NCBI GenBank assembly: GCA_008692225.1
Contig: VICG01000006.1
Coordinates: 1,741,501 to 1,805,500 of the forward strand
From: Monilinia fructicola
Lineage: Eukaryota; Ascomycota; Leotiomycetes; Helotiales; Sclerotiniaceae
DNA length: 64,000 bases
Reading direction: 5' to 3'
Positions 13,601-26,421 of the stretch are shown piece after piece. Both the position numbers and the translations under genes were made by a program. Every line of letters starts with the position of its first letter. The first letter of the stretch is position 1. The notes below the pieces were generated by a model that saw only the letters and a program-made list of their open reading frames with translations, did not search any database and was not told the origin of the DNA.

Positions 13601-14314
13601 CCCAGATTTTGCTCTACAGGCAGTACCTTCACAACCGGATCTCATCGCTGAGATCAAGGAATCAATGAGAGCAGAACCAACTCCTACCATCACATCAACC
13701 CCCTCATGCAGAGCATGGTCGTGGTGCCGATCGATGGGTCGATGTTTCGAGTGCATTGGTAGCCGACACTACCAACTTCACAATCACCCATATCCGCTAC
13801 AGACGTCTTGTGAAGCTGAGGGAGAACGTGGATCCCACGACACCAGCCGTGTCCACTTCACTGGAATCAAAATACAACAATGTATATTCTGCCATACTGC
13901 TCACCACCATCTGTTGAAGTGTATGATGATCATGAAGATCAATTCATCGAAGAGCAATTGGTTAGCATGGATGAAACTTTGATTGAAGCTGTCGAAAGAA
14001 TCATTGCTCAATCAGGAAAAGCATCCAGGCAATCATCAGCATGCTCATCTAGATCTACAAGTAGAAGACCTGTTGTTGGACGCGAGAGGTCCAATTCTGA
14101 TGCCAAGGTTGTAATTGGAAATGGGGCCCATTTGGAGGTTCCCAGGAATGAGTGCAAGAAGATGGTTCTGAGTGCACTCGAGGAGATCGTGAAGGAAGTA
14201 GCAGAAAGTCGAGAGGGAGAACTCGACGGTGAAGGCGGAGTACGAAGAGAGAAAGAAAGCTTTTTGAGGGAAGGGGTAAGAACTTGGTTAGGAACTGTTG
14301 AGAGTGTCGAATGA
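10648..14314 (+). CDS. Folliculin-interacting protein / Lst4-like gene (reading frame interrupted)
   Basis: Protein family: FNIP/Lst4 proteins partner folliculin/Lst7 in the DENN-type GAP complex that signals amino-acid status to TORC1 at the lysosome/vacuole. The N-terminal part holds the strand with DVRVIIMQE and the block FGNSEVLAYKGTGTKVHILP, equivalent to the FNIP N-terminal GxxPMSYKGxxxKVH motif. The middle has FNLLTGFLGNHTEWL and IIVSNDKMAARRLIFLLSAF (FNIP middle domain). The C-terminal part has WVDVSSALVADTTNFTITH and ends at 14314. The start at 10648 precedes the conserved block without an intron. Five changes of frame have no convincing splice sites: near 11444-11449 (C run), 11998-12005 (G/C run), 13499-13501 (C run), 13699-13703 (C run) and about 13905-13918. 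Four fall in homopolymers, so either consensus errors or a decaying gene. The conserved motifs survive on both sides of each break, which favours the first. No gene symbol is given because orthology with Lst4 is inferred from motifs only. Confidence 0.75.
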
Positions 14315-15802
14315 GTTCACCAAGAGGACGAGGGATCTATCACACGACTACTTTTCTTTTTACGTTTGTATTAACACAACTAAACTAACGGCCAATATCA
14401 TATGGTTCTCAACGATACCCAACAATGTACCACCATCAACAATACCACACCTTATACACGGAGTCCTTTTAGAATTTTAGCGTTGGCGTTTGGAGGAAGA
14501 AATCTTGCTATCGACAGCGAAAGCTCGACATTGCAACACACACTTCTTTGGCTCACAAACCTGTCATGAGGGCGAATACTCTCGGGATTTACTGCGACTA
14601 TACCACTTGCATTTTAGGGAGAATGGTTGGGTGGGTTTCTTATACATGGGGGTACGGGGCTGGGATGGGATTGGGACTTTCTTTACACGGATGGGATGGG
14701 CATACATGATGGGTGGAAATGGAATGGAATGGGTATCGACGGAAAGCTTTTAATGATCGTAGGAGAATAGGATGAGAGATGAGATGTGTTTCTGCGCGAA
14801 TTCGAAATCATCCATGACGGACCGTGGCGAGGTTGTGGCGATTGCGATGCGGAGAATAGGAGAAGAGGGAATTGTGGAACGAATAGGATGACTCTGAGGT
14901 TGTTCTGGATACTTCGATGCTCATCCTTTGGCTTTTCCCCTTGTGGGGTGGAAAAAATTTGTTCGAAATCTTGTGATTTGTATTTGCTACTTGCAATGGC
15001 GCGGTGGGCTGTGCACGAATGCATCTGCTTTTGCACTTGACTGTGGACCAAAGTTTTCCTCCGAGAAATAACCATAGGAGGCGAGTGGAGTAGGATTGGA
15101 ACAGGGGTTTTTGGCCGGTGCGTTGATTGGAGAGCGGGGTGGGTTGTGTGGGCAACTAAGGGCGCGTGTTGTGTGTGGAGTAGACGGGAGTGGAGAATCA
15201 TGGCATGGGTTGATGAATGAGATTTACCTAGGTATGTATTTACGCTAGAGTAGAAAGCACAAGATGATGGACAATATCTTCGATTTTTAATTTCATTTGA
15301 TATAATTCCATTGGAGCGTGTCCATGTGATGAACTGTTGAAAATGAGCCGTAAGCGCGTAGTTTGAGGCTGATGGGTTCAATGCATGCAGCATTGAAGCA
15401 CAGCATGCAGCAGGATACGTACAATAGCTGCGTGTCTGGGTGGATGCGTGCATGCGTGCGTCAATGGCCTCTCCTCACGTCAAGGCAAACAAACTCCTCA
15501 CCAGTTCCACATCGGTTCTCTCGAACCCTTCGTCCATCTCCATCTCCATCGTCCATCCGTCCGTCCGTTCGTCCGTCCTTGCTATCCTTGAGGCTTTATG
15601 TATTGAAGTTTCTCCCTCTCGTGAGATTTTCAGGTTGGATGTATGGGGTGGGGCTTGCTTGGTTGGTTGGTTGGTTGGTTGTGGGCTTGCGGGTTTGTGG
15701 GCTTGCTTGGTGCGGGTTTAGTTTTGGGTGCTTGAGGTGGAGGAGGATGGTGAGGATGAGGATGAGGATGAGGATGTGGATGAGGATGGGAAGATCTTAC
15801 AG
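14315..15802. other. Downstream and intergenic DNA, no supported gene
   Basis: 3' flank of the FNIP-like gene, then low-complexity DNA. A 256-codon minus-strand open frame (15453-14683) is compositionally odd (Ser/His/Pro-rich), has no intron pattern and no domain, and is not called. GGTT/GTTG and GGATGA short repeats occupy about 15655-15780. Confidence 0.5.
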
Positions 15803-15880
15803 TAAATCGCCCCCTCCCCCCCCTTCTTCATCTGGCCAGTATTCCATAGCAAAAACGGCTATTTCATCGTATGGATTAAT
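15803..15880 (-). repeat. AT-block boundary motif, copy C (inverted)
   Basis: The reverse complement aligns with copies A (6419-6501) and B (26181-26264): ATAGCCGTTTTTG, GGAATACTGGCCAG, a G run, then GGCGATTTA. It is the least C-to-T/G-to-A-altered copy. It faces copy B across the 10.4-kb AT-rich block like a pair of terminal inverted repeats. Confidence 0.55.
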
Positions 15881-16551
15881 AAATACCTTGTTGAAAAAAT
15901 TAATATATATAATATTTTATAAAGTTTTTATTAGAGCTTCTTGATATATATATATATATATATAATCTTGATTAGATTTTCAAGATGTTCAAATCTCTGC
16001 GATTTTTTAACCTCTTTTTTTATAAGAAGTAGTGTAGTGTAGGGTAGTGTAGTGTACTATAGTATAGTATAGAGCTGGAAAAAATTAGAATTTTCGGTTC
16101 GCGATTACGGGCTATCGGGATTGAATGCGAAATCAAGGGTTTGGAAATGAATTGGTTTTGAGTTTTGCGAAGAAATTGTTGATGATGATTTATTGAAATT
16201 TTTAGAGAATGGTAAAGTTGATCTTGATTGAGTTTAATTAGTGATTATTATTATAATATGTTATTATTTATAAGTGATATTTGATATAGATTATTAGATT
16301 TTAACGGGAAATTTTTTATAGAAAAGATTTATTTATTTCTTATAGGTTGTTATATATAATTTAAATAGCTTATTGATAATATCTTTATAAATAGGTTTTA
16401 TAAAAAATTTATATAAATTGTTGATTATTATTCTTGTTTAAGGATTATAATTCTTTTTTTAAAAAAGTTCTAATTTTATACGTCATTTCTATATCAATCT
16501 AAAACTAATAATTTTAATTTTAATTTTTTATACTCGGGCGGTATAAGAAGG
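15881..16551. other. AT-rich DNA with short repeats, no gene
   Basis: Contains a TA run near 15944-15963 and a GTAGTGTAGTGTAG-type repeat near 16027-16070. No coding frame. Confidence 0.5.
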
Positions 16552-16704
16552 TGCCATGGGGGGAATGGGAGCCTAAGGCATCCATCGAGTTAAAGGCTAT
16601 ATATATAGCTCCTCCCTTATAGTTAGCTCTTTTTTTCTCTTTATAGTTTATAATTTTAATAAAGTTATTCGATACCCTATAGTTTTTCGTTCTATTTTGT
16701 AATA
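16552..16704 (+). repeat. 153-bp LTR-like sequence, left copy
   Basis: Starts TGCCATGGGG and ends TTTTGTAATA (ancestral CGTAACA by comparison with the other copy). It aligns with the reverse complement of 25982-26134 over its whole length, including the shared block GCTCCTCCCTTA-AGTTAGCTC and CTCTTTATAGTTTATAAT. Differences are mostly transitions. Confidence 0.6.
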
Positions 16705-16779
16705 AAGTAAACTATTTATTAATGAGTGTGGCCTATCGAATAGATTATAAGCTTTAATATATATATATATATAAATATA

Positions 16780-17521
16780 TTAAAAACATTATTATCGGCT
16801 TTTAATAAGTATTCTAGCTTTTAACGAGTACTCTAGCTTTTAACGAGCGTGATATTAAAAGTATAGCTTTAACGATTACACGGATATTAATACTATATAT
16901 AAATATATAGCTGGTTCGACTTTTAATAAGTATTAAAATAATATTAAGGTATAGTTATAAATAGCTTCTAACGAGTATTTAGATTTTAATGCTATGTTAT
17001 ATTATAATTGATTTTGACTTTAAACGAGCATTTAAGAGCATTGTATTTACAGCCGGTTTTGCTCTTTCCCTAGCTCCTTTTATGGTTTTTTTTTAATTCT
17101 AGTTTCTTTTTTAACTCTTTTCTATTATTAGTTTTCGAAGGGTATTCTGCTTTTTCTATTAATGGTTTTTAAAAAGTATTTTTATTTTTTAATATTAATA
17201 ATTCTTTAAGAGTATTCTATTAATAGCTTTTTAAAAATACTCTATTAAATAGTTTTTTAAGAGCATTTTTATTTTCAATATTAATAGCTCTTTAAGAGTA
17301 CTTTTATTAATAGCTCTTAAAGAGCATTCTTATTTTCGAAATTTTCAATTTTTTAAAAAGTATTCTTAAATTCGAAGTTTTTAACTTTTAAAGAATATTT
17401 ATATTTTTAATATTAACGGTTTTTTAAGAATATCTCTATTAATAACTCTTAAAGAGCATTCTTATTTTCGATATTAATAGCTCTTTAAAAGTATCTCTAT
17501 TAATAACTTTTAAAGAGTATT
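16780..17521. repeat. Degenerate palindromic minisatellite, left part
   Basis: First AGCTTTTAACGAGTACTCT-like units, then (from about 17.15 kb) 40-45-nt units built round the palindrome GCTCTTTAAGAGC, alternating with ATTCTTATTTTCG and TATTAATA. The same array resumes at 24249, so the retrotransposon at 17522-24243 inserted into it. Confidence 0.7.
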
Positions 17522-17686
17522 TGTGAGAGATTGATTGTAATAAATTAAGATAAGGATTTGTAAAAGTAAGCGGAGCCCTTTTTATGGGCCTTGCTTACTT
17601 AAATTAAGCTAAGCTAATCTAAGATAAACTAGACGAATTAGGCTAATATGGTTATATAACCATAAGATTGATAATACATTGTAATA
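17522..17686 (-). repeat. LTR of the Ty3/gypsy element (3' LTR)
   Basis: On the plus strand it starts TGTGAGAGATTG and ends TTGTAATA. It matches 24079-24243 base for base apart from transitions, and has the same 165-bp length. Confidence 0.85.
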
Positions 17687-20159
17687 AATGTTATTAACAG
17701 AAAATACTTTATTCCAAAGTATAAAAATAAAAAAAGAATAAAGAAAATATATTGTATAATCTTTTGCTATTTTCTATTATTTTATTTCTTAAAAATCTTA
17801 ATAACTTTTATTAGAATATATTTTATTATTTATTATTTATTCTATTTTATAGTTTTTCTTTAATATTATAACTAAATACTTTATTATAACTTTTTTATTT
17901 CTTTTATATTGTTTTTGTTTATATAAAATTTAATTAATAATCAATTTTAAATTCTACAAAATTTCTTATACAAAAGGTTGTTAATAGAGGTTTTTAATAA
18001 AGTTTAATAAAAATTTAAAATATACAATATTGATAATTGGATATACTTTTATTAATTTAAATAATTTGATTTAATACACTAAATAATTTATCTTTTCCAA
18101 TATTTTAAAAAATTCTATAAATTGCTATTCAATTTTAATATTTTGCTTTACAAAATTAAACATATTATAATTATGATAAAGTTTCAATGAAACCTAATTA
18201 TTAATTTTGAAGAATATTAGCTTATAATAACATTTATTATATTAACGTTTTATATATATTACTACAAATTTTATTACATTAATAGTTTTAATTAAAATAG
18301 ATTTGTATTTTCTATTAATTAATGATTTAATAAAATAAATTTAAATTAAAAGTTTTATAAGTTTAAATTTAGCTTATAAAAAAACTATCTCTAAAAATTC
18401 TATAATAACTTTAATTACAATATTAAAAAACTTTTTAATTTGTAAATTATACATTACTATAATAATAGATATATTAATTTTATATAAAATAAAGTTTGAT
18501 AATGTAATAATTAAGTAAAACAAAATTTTAGATTAACAAAAAATATTTTTTATAATAATTAAATAATAATATAAAATAATCTTAATTGTTTAATTAGTAT
18601 GTTTATTAGCATTATCAATTTAAAAGTATTAAACAATAATAAAAAGTAATTTAATGTTTAATAAATTTATAATATTCTTTTATATTTTAAAAATAAACTT
18701 TTTATTTTGATTTAATATTATTATTTAAGGAACTTTCTATAAAACTTGTAATAAATATACAATTAAAATATTTTCTTATTAAATTATTATTCAAATTGAT
18801 TTATTTGAAATTAATATAATAATTTTTAAAAATTTATTAATGATTAATAAACTGTAATTAAACAAATCTAAAGTAGATTAAAATAAAGCAAATATAAAAT
18901 TAATAAAGATTATATAAAAAATATATAAAGAATTAAAATTAATTATAAATTACTATAAGGTTAATAACATAGAATTAATAATACCCTATATTAATAATAA
19001 TAATATAAATAAATTTAAATCTTTTTTAAAAATGTTAAAAACATAAAAATTAATTAAAACCTTTTTATAAATTCTATTATAATTAAAATGTTTAAACTAA
19101 TTATATACATAATTAAAAACTTTAGTCTTTAGCAACTTAAATATTATTATATAAGCCTATAAATAAATCTAATTAATTTTTATATAAAATATTTTATTTT
19201 TGAACTTAAAGAATAATTCTATAGTATTAATTCTTAATTTAAAATTTTCTTTAATTTATTTAATAAAATTAAAAATTCTAATATTTATATATATAAGCCT
19301 ACTTTAACTTTTATAACTAAATTTTACTAATCTATAAGATAATTATAGGATACTCTTAAGATTCTATTAAATCAATATTGTAAATTAGTTTAATTATAGA
19401 ATTTTACTACTTATTAATTATAATATTAATAATATAAAGTTTTAATAAAGTATTTAATATAATATTTAATTATCCTAATTTATATTATACTTTAAATTAA
19501 AATTTAACTAGATATTCGAAATTTTGGAGATATTATAAATTTAATTTAACCAATAATAAAAAATGTTTATTAAAGTTTGGGTTATTATTTGAATAATAGC
19601 AAAATAATTAATGTAAATAATAATTAATAATTTTAAAAGATTTGATAAAATACCAGATTCTGCTAATAATCCAATACAAACCTATAATCTTTAATTTGAT
19701 AAGCTAATAATTAGATTTAACAATTATAATTAATTTAAATAAAAATATAATAGGTATTATCAACTTTTAAATTAAAGATTTAATATTAAAGTAATAAATT
19801 ATACTTTTAATATTATTCTTCAAAATATTAATATTAATATATAATCTTTTCTCTGAATTTATATAATATAAAAATAATAGATTTTTTAAAGGTATATTGC
19901 AATATATTAAATAAATCTTTTTTTTTCTTTGTGATATTTTTGAATCTTATTAAAGTTACTTTTCTTTGTTGTTTTATTTTAATAATTTTATTTCTGTTAT
20001 ATTCTTAAAGTATTTGATTTAGTTTAACTTTTTGTTTTTATAATATAACAGAAAGTTTTGTATAATAAAAAATGTATTATTATTGTAAATATCTAATAAA
20101 GCCCAAATAATATTTTAATTACTTTAAGATTCACAAGAAAATTAAAGTTTTAATAATTG

Positions 20160-20700
20160 CTAGCTTATCTGTAGTAAAAGCTAAACCAAGAATATTGATT
20201 TTCTAATTAAAAAGCATAATCGAAAAATAAGCGAAAAAGCATTTTTTCGGATTTAAAATAATATAATATTGTTTTAATTGATAAAACATTTGCTAAAGAT
20301 AATTAAAGTATTCTTTAAAGCTATAACTAAAAATAATAATATTATTAATATAGGCTTTTACAAATTCACGTTTTATATAAAAAATGAAATCAATCCGATA
20401 TTAAACATATACTAAAGAATTCCGAAATCTTATTATAATGCATATAAATGTTTTCTAATCATAATACAATAATATAATAAGAAATTTTTGGTATTCCTCC
20501 TTAATACATTATTAATAAAAAAAACTAATATAATTAATTATAGAAATAAATGAGCAATTAATAACTATTATAATAATATTTATTTGAATAAAGATTAAAT
20601 ATATATCAAAAATAGTAATTTAGTTTAAAGCTTTAATATCTATAATAATATAACCTTTTTTACTAATGATTTCTTTTTCGTTCATAACATTTTTATAAAT
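20160..20700 (-). pseudogene. Reverse transcriptase remnant (Ty3/gypsy)
   Basis: Minus-strand translation gives KKGYIIIDIKALN-stop-ITIFD near 20670-20600, equivalent to the RT block with VVVDIRGLNxITxxD. Farther along come FVKAYINNIIIFS (20341-20352 encodes YINN in place of the catalytic YIDD) and ILNPKKCFFAY, equivalent to the thumb-side LNPxKCxFGY block. In-frame TAA/TAG codons interrupt it. The sequence pattern is that of fungal gypsy elements; it is not functional. Confidence 0.75.
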
Positions 20701-23700
20701 ACAAAAAATAGAAAAATTAAAAGGGATCAATATTATAATCCATTTAAACTAACCTTACTTATATAATTAATTAAATATTTTATTAATAAACTTTTAATTC
20801 ACTTTATTAATTAAATAAATCTTAACTTTTCCTAACTTAAATTTTTTCTACCAATTTTCGCAAAAATCGATATATATTTCTTTAACCTTTAAAAACCTTA
20901 CCTTAAAAACCTAATAAATCCTTTGCAATCTTTTTACATTATAAAATTAATTACAATTATTTTTTAAAATCCTTATTATTAATACAAATCCCTAAAAATA
21001 ATTATACTATTTAAAAATATTATTTCCTATCTTGAAATCTCTCTAAATTGTTTCCAAAAGTTTTATTAATTTATAAAACTATAATTATAATAATCGTTAA
21101 TAATCTCTTAATTAAAAGATATTTAATAAAACCCTATATAATAACTAATATTTAAGTAAGGTAGTATACACAAAAATTATCTATAATTATTATTGTTTAA
21201 GTATTAGAATTAATTATATCCCTAAGTTTAATACATTTGTGAATAATAATTTTTTTATTACCAAAATTCTTAATTATAACTAATTTGTATATACTAGATA
21301 TCAAAAATGCAAAAAAACTAAAATTATTTTAATATATAAACTTATAAATTATATTATACTTTAACAAAACAAGTTTATCGTTTTTTTTATTTGAAATAAC
21401 AATAAAAGTGCAAGAATAAAATGGAATTATTAGTTTTTTTTTAGCAAAAATGGGAATTTTATATTTAACAAACTTTACTAGTGTAAAAACGTTAACTTGT
21501 AAACCTATATACTAAAATAATGTTATTAATTGATTATCCAAATCGATAATCTAACCTTTTACAATAGTGATATTAAGGCTTAATAAGATTTGTGTATCCA
21601 ACTCGTTAATAATATAAATTTTATAATAGAAATGTATAAAGAGACTATTAATAGTAAATAAAAAAAAATCCAAATTTATAAAATTATTAATATTATAAAA
21701 TTAAGACCCCAAACCACGAATTTTTAAAAACTTTTCTATAATATGAATTTTAATAATAGAATATATTTCAAATAGAAATTTTCTATTAATCAAACTTATA
21801 CTATAGCTAATATTAAAACAAACAAAATAAATATTATTTTAAAAACTATCCAATATTAATATAATCTTAGTATATTTCCAACCTCTAAAAGCGTAACCTA
21901 ATAATAATTTGCTTTTTAAAGCGGTAAATTAAATAATTTATAGCAAAAATATAACGTAAAAAATTATTTTAGTAAATTCTATTAAAATAATTCGATTAGA
22001 ATTATTGATAATATAAAAAATTAAAGGCTTAATAACTTGTAACTAATTAATAATTTTAAATCTAAAGTATCGTATAATAAATTTAAAACTTTGAATATTT
22101 ATTATAAAAATATAAATATAATTTATTATTAAATAAAAAAAATTCTTTATATATAAAATACTTATAATGGTTTTTATTTATATGAATATTGAAAATAATA
22201 GAAAATAAAATAAAATTATGCTTAGAAATATAAATTAAAAAAATACCCCTTAACTTTTGATTTTCTTTATAAAATTTTGAAGTATTAATATTTAAGCAAT
22301 AAATGATTTTGGACCCTGTATTTCTAGCAATTTTCAATATTAATAGCTTATATAGCCCAATACTAGTATAATAAATTAAATGAACATCTTAAATATTTAA
22401 ATCTCTATCACCACCTTTAAATTCTTAATTTAATTTATTTTTATTATTCTTTAAGCTTTAATAATAAATTTAATTATATAAATTATTCTTATTATACTTT
22501 ATAATGATAACTTTATTATCAGTTTTTTCAATTATTTTACTAATCTTAAAGATTACTTAAACTTCAAATTTTCGGTTACAACAAAAATTTTTTCTTTAAT
22601 ATAACTTTTTTTTTAATAATATAATATTTTTTCTAATATTATTTTTTAATTTATTAATATCCAATTTTTTATTATTATAGAATTTTTTGTTAAATAATAA
22701 AAGAAAAAAGAAAAGAAAAAGGTTCTATAATCGTTTTAGTAATATAAAATATAAAAAAACTATTTATTATTATACTAATTGTATAATATATTATTTAAAC
22801 ATTAAATATTAAACCAATCATCTTTTTTCTATTTAATCTATTTTATGAAAATTAACAAACTTATTTCAGAAGTAAAGACAAAAATATAAATTTATAACTT
22901 AATAAATAAATAATAATAAGTAATAAGTATTTGAATATACTCGAATTCAATTGTATTAATGTTATATCTAAAAACCATTAATTTTTAAATAAACTTTTTA
23001 GAATTTTTATATTTTTATATATTACTAATAGTAATACTTCAATCTTTTAAGCTTTTCCAGTATAATTCCAAATAACATCCTAAAATAAATCTTTAACTTA
23101 ACACTCCAATTCTTAATACTAACTTTAAATCCTATATATATAATATTTAAGATTTTATTTATATACTACAGCTTAGCTTTACCCTTAAAATATTAATTAA
23201 ATTAAAAAGCAATAATATATAAAGCAAATAATTCATTAATAATGTTAGCAAATTTTGCTTTAATTTAAGTAGTAAAGGAAAAAACATTATAATAAATGGT
23301 TTTATTATTAATAGTTTTTATAAATAATTTTGATTTATTATCAAAATTAAAGTAATTTAAATTTTATAAATAAAACCAAATAAATTCATTAATTGCAACT
23401 TGCAAAAATAATTTTTAAAATAATAATAAAAAACTATTAAAATTGATTTATTATAAAAAAATAATAGCATTAAATATATTTATATTCTTAGTATCTAATA
23501 TAAATATAAATAAAAGTATAAATAATAAAAAAGATCGATTTAATATTTAAAAAAATTAAGGTTTATACAATAATGATAGATTATTTAAAGAATCCATAAG
23601 CTCTTATACAAATTCTATAAACTTAATATAATTATTTTATTAATTAATAAAGATTTATAATACAAAAATAATATTGATTAATATAACAAATATATATTCA

Positions 23701-24058
23701 AATATTAAAAAAAGTGCAGATAGTTTATTTACTCCACCGTAATTTTCAAGAATTCAAATAATAACTTTAATTTGATTTATTAATAATCTATCTCTAACTT
23801 TAAATCTTTAAATAAAGAAAAGATTAACAAATTATACTTTTTTAAAGATTTAAAGCTGAATTTGATTATAAAATAATACTTTGAATGTAATAATACCACT
23901 TATATTATATTAAAATATAATAAAATCGTATAAATAATATAACAAAAGAGACTTAAAAAGAATAATTAATGTATGAAACAAAGGCTAAAAAAAAGGTTCA
24001 ATCAAATAAATTGTATCTATCCCTAATGTTAATATATATAGTTGATAATAATAAACAA

Positions 24059-24076
24059 CAAAAAAGCTTACTACCA
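24059..24076 (-). promoter_or_regulatory. Putative tRNA primer-binding site
   Basis: Two bases inside the 5' LTR the minus strand reads TGGTAGTAAGC. Primer-binding sites begin TGG because tRNAs end in CCA. The priming tRNA cannot be assigned after RIP. Confidence 0.5.
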
Positions 24077-24078
24077 TT

Positions 24079-24243
24079 TATAAAAGATTGATTGTAATAA
24101 ATTAAGATAAGGATTTGTAAAAATAAGCAGAGCCTTTTTTATAGGCCCCGCTTACTTAAGCTAAGCTAAGCTAATCTAAGATAAGCTAAGCGAATTAGGC
24201 TAGTATGGTCATGTGACCATGAGATTGATAATACACTGTAACA
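24079..24243 (-). repeat. LTR of the Ty3/gypsy element (5' LTR)
   Basis: The plus strand starts TATAAAAGATTG (from TGTGAGAGATTG by G-to-A) and ends CTGTAACA. It is followed by the target duplication GTATT at 24244-24248. Confidence 0.85.
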
Positions 24244-24248
24244 GTATT

Positions 24249-24520
24249 CTTATAATTCGAAGTTTTCGACTCTTTAAGAGCACCTTATATTTAACGGTTT
24301 TTAGCTTTTTAAGAGTATTCTTATATTTAATAGTTTTTAACTTTTTAAAAATACTTCTATTAATAGCTTTTAAAAAGCATTCTTATATTCGAAGTTTTTA
24401 ACTCTTTAAGAGCACCTTATATTTAGAGTTTTCGGCTCTTTAAGAGCATTCGTATTTTCAATATTAACGGCTCTTTAAGAGCACCCCTAGTAATAGCTCT
24501 TAAAGAGCATTCTTATGAAT
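24249..24520. repeat. Degenerate palindromic minisatellite, right part
   Basis: Continuation of the array before 17522: repeated CTCTTTAAGAGCACC, ATTCTTATATTCGAAG and TAATAGCTCTTAAAGAGC units. Confidence 0.7.
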
Positions 24521-25385
<865 letters not shown>

Positions 25386-25390
25386 TTATA

Positions 25391-25547
25391 CTAGCACTCG
25401 CGGAAAATAAATTTTTAGATTATGGATTCGTAGAATTTTATTAGCCTCGAACGAAGTGAGGATTGGGGGGGTTTGGGGGCTAGCCCCCATTAAGTAATAA
25501 AATTCGAAGAATCCATAGTCTAAAAATTTATTTTCCGCGAGTGCTAG
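25391..25547. mobile_element. 157-bp foldback / MITE-like element
   Basis: Two 53-bp arms (25391-25443 and 25495-25547) are inverted repeats with about three mismatches, starting CTAGCACTCGCGG. TA dinucleotides flank both ends, as in Tc1/mariner-type insertions. The loop holds two G runs (GGGGGGG, GGGGG) and the palindrome GGGGGCTAGCCCCC. Unlike its neighbourhood it shows little RIP, so it may be younger. It carries no coding capacity. Confidence 0.7.
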
Positions 25548-25981
25548 TATTAATATAAATCTTTAATTTTTTCATTAAATTTTCAATACTCATATATTCT
25601 ATTATATTATTATTCATTTAATATTAGGTTTTATAATACGAAACTTTTATAGTAAGTATAGAAATACTAAATCTATACTATGTTTAAATTTTTTAAAAAT
25701 TATATAAAGATTTCGTTGAATAATTATAAGTTATATTTTTGCGTATGCCTTTTTTAAAACCCGCCCGAGTATTTAACGAAAATCAACTTTAGAATTCTAT
25801 ATAGAACTTTATAAATTATATATAGTTTTTTTAAAAAAAAAGTTTTTATTTAATATAGGATTTATAAATAAATAAAAAAATAATAAATAAAATTTTTATA
25901 ACCTTTAATTATTCTTTATAAAAAGACGTAAAAACATAAAATATTTATAATCTTTTAATTTATAGATATTAAATTCCTTTC

Positions 25982-26134
25982 TGTTACGAAGTGGAACTAG
26001 AGGCTATAGGGCATTGAATAGTTTTATTCATATTATAAACTATAAAGAGAAAAGAAGAGCTAACTCTAAGGGAGGAGCCATATATATATACCCCTTAGCT
26101 CTATGAGCATTAGGCCTCCACTCCCTCTATAGCA
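25982..26134 (-). repeat. 153-bp LTR-like sequence, right copy
   Basis: Minus-strand counterpart of 16552-16704 with the same length. Read on the minus strand it begins TGCTATAGAGGG and ends CTTCGTAACA. No internal element lies directly beside it, so it looks like a solo LTR. Confidence 0.6.
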
Positions 26135-26180
26135 CCTTATACTTTCTAATTTTTAATTCCTTAGATTAATTATTCATTAA

Positions 26181-26264
26181 GTTATTAATACTTTAAGATG
26201 GCGGTTTTAGTATAAAATGCTAGTTATATATAAGGGGGTGGAGAGAAGTAGAGTAGGCGACTTA
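26181..26264 (+). repeat. AT-block boundary motif, copy B
   Basis: Aligns with copy A (6419-6501) nearly throughout (ATGGCGGTTTTAG, AAATGCTAG, AAGGGGGTGG, GAGAAGTAGAGTAGGCGACTTA). It marks the right end of the 15.8-26.3 kb AT-rich block. Confidence 0.6.
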
Positions 26265-26310
26265 ATAATCGTTATAATAATAATAGTAGTAGTAGTATTA
26301 GTACTGCTTA

Positions 26311-26421
<111 letters not shown>

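Larger units (their letters stand above)
17522..24243 (-). mobile_element. Ty3/gypsy LTR retrotransposon, structurally complete but RIP-inactivated
   Basis: Two 165-bp LTRs (17522-17686 and 24079-24243) lie in direct orientation and are flanked by the 5-bp target duplication GTATT (17517-17521 and 24244-24248). The flanking minisatellite reads through once the element is removed. Orientation is minus: next to the right LTR a minus-strand TGGTAGTAAGC fits a tRNA primer-binding site, and reverse-transcriptase remnants run on the minus strand near 20.7-20.2 kb. Every frame is broken by stops and the catalytic YIDD box reads YINN. Integrase and RNase H should lie at about 20-18 kb and Gag at about 23.9-22.5 kb, but I could not recognise them in the decayed sequence. 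Confidence 0.85.

Noticed and set aside
14683..15453. 256-codon minus-strand open frame
   Set aside because: Ser/His/Pro-rich low complexity, no domain, no start context, no introns in an organism where most genes have them.
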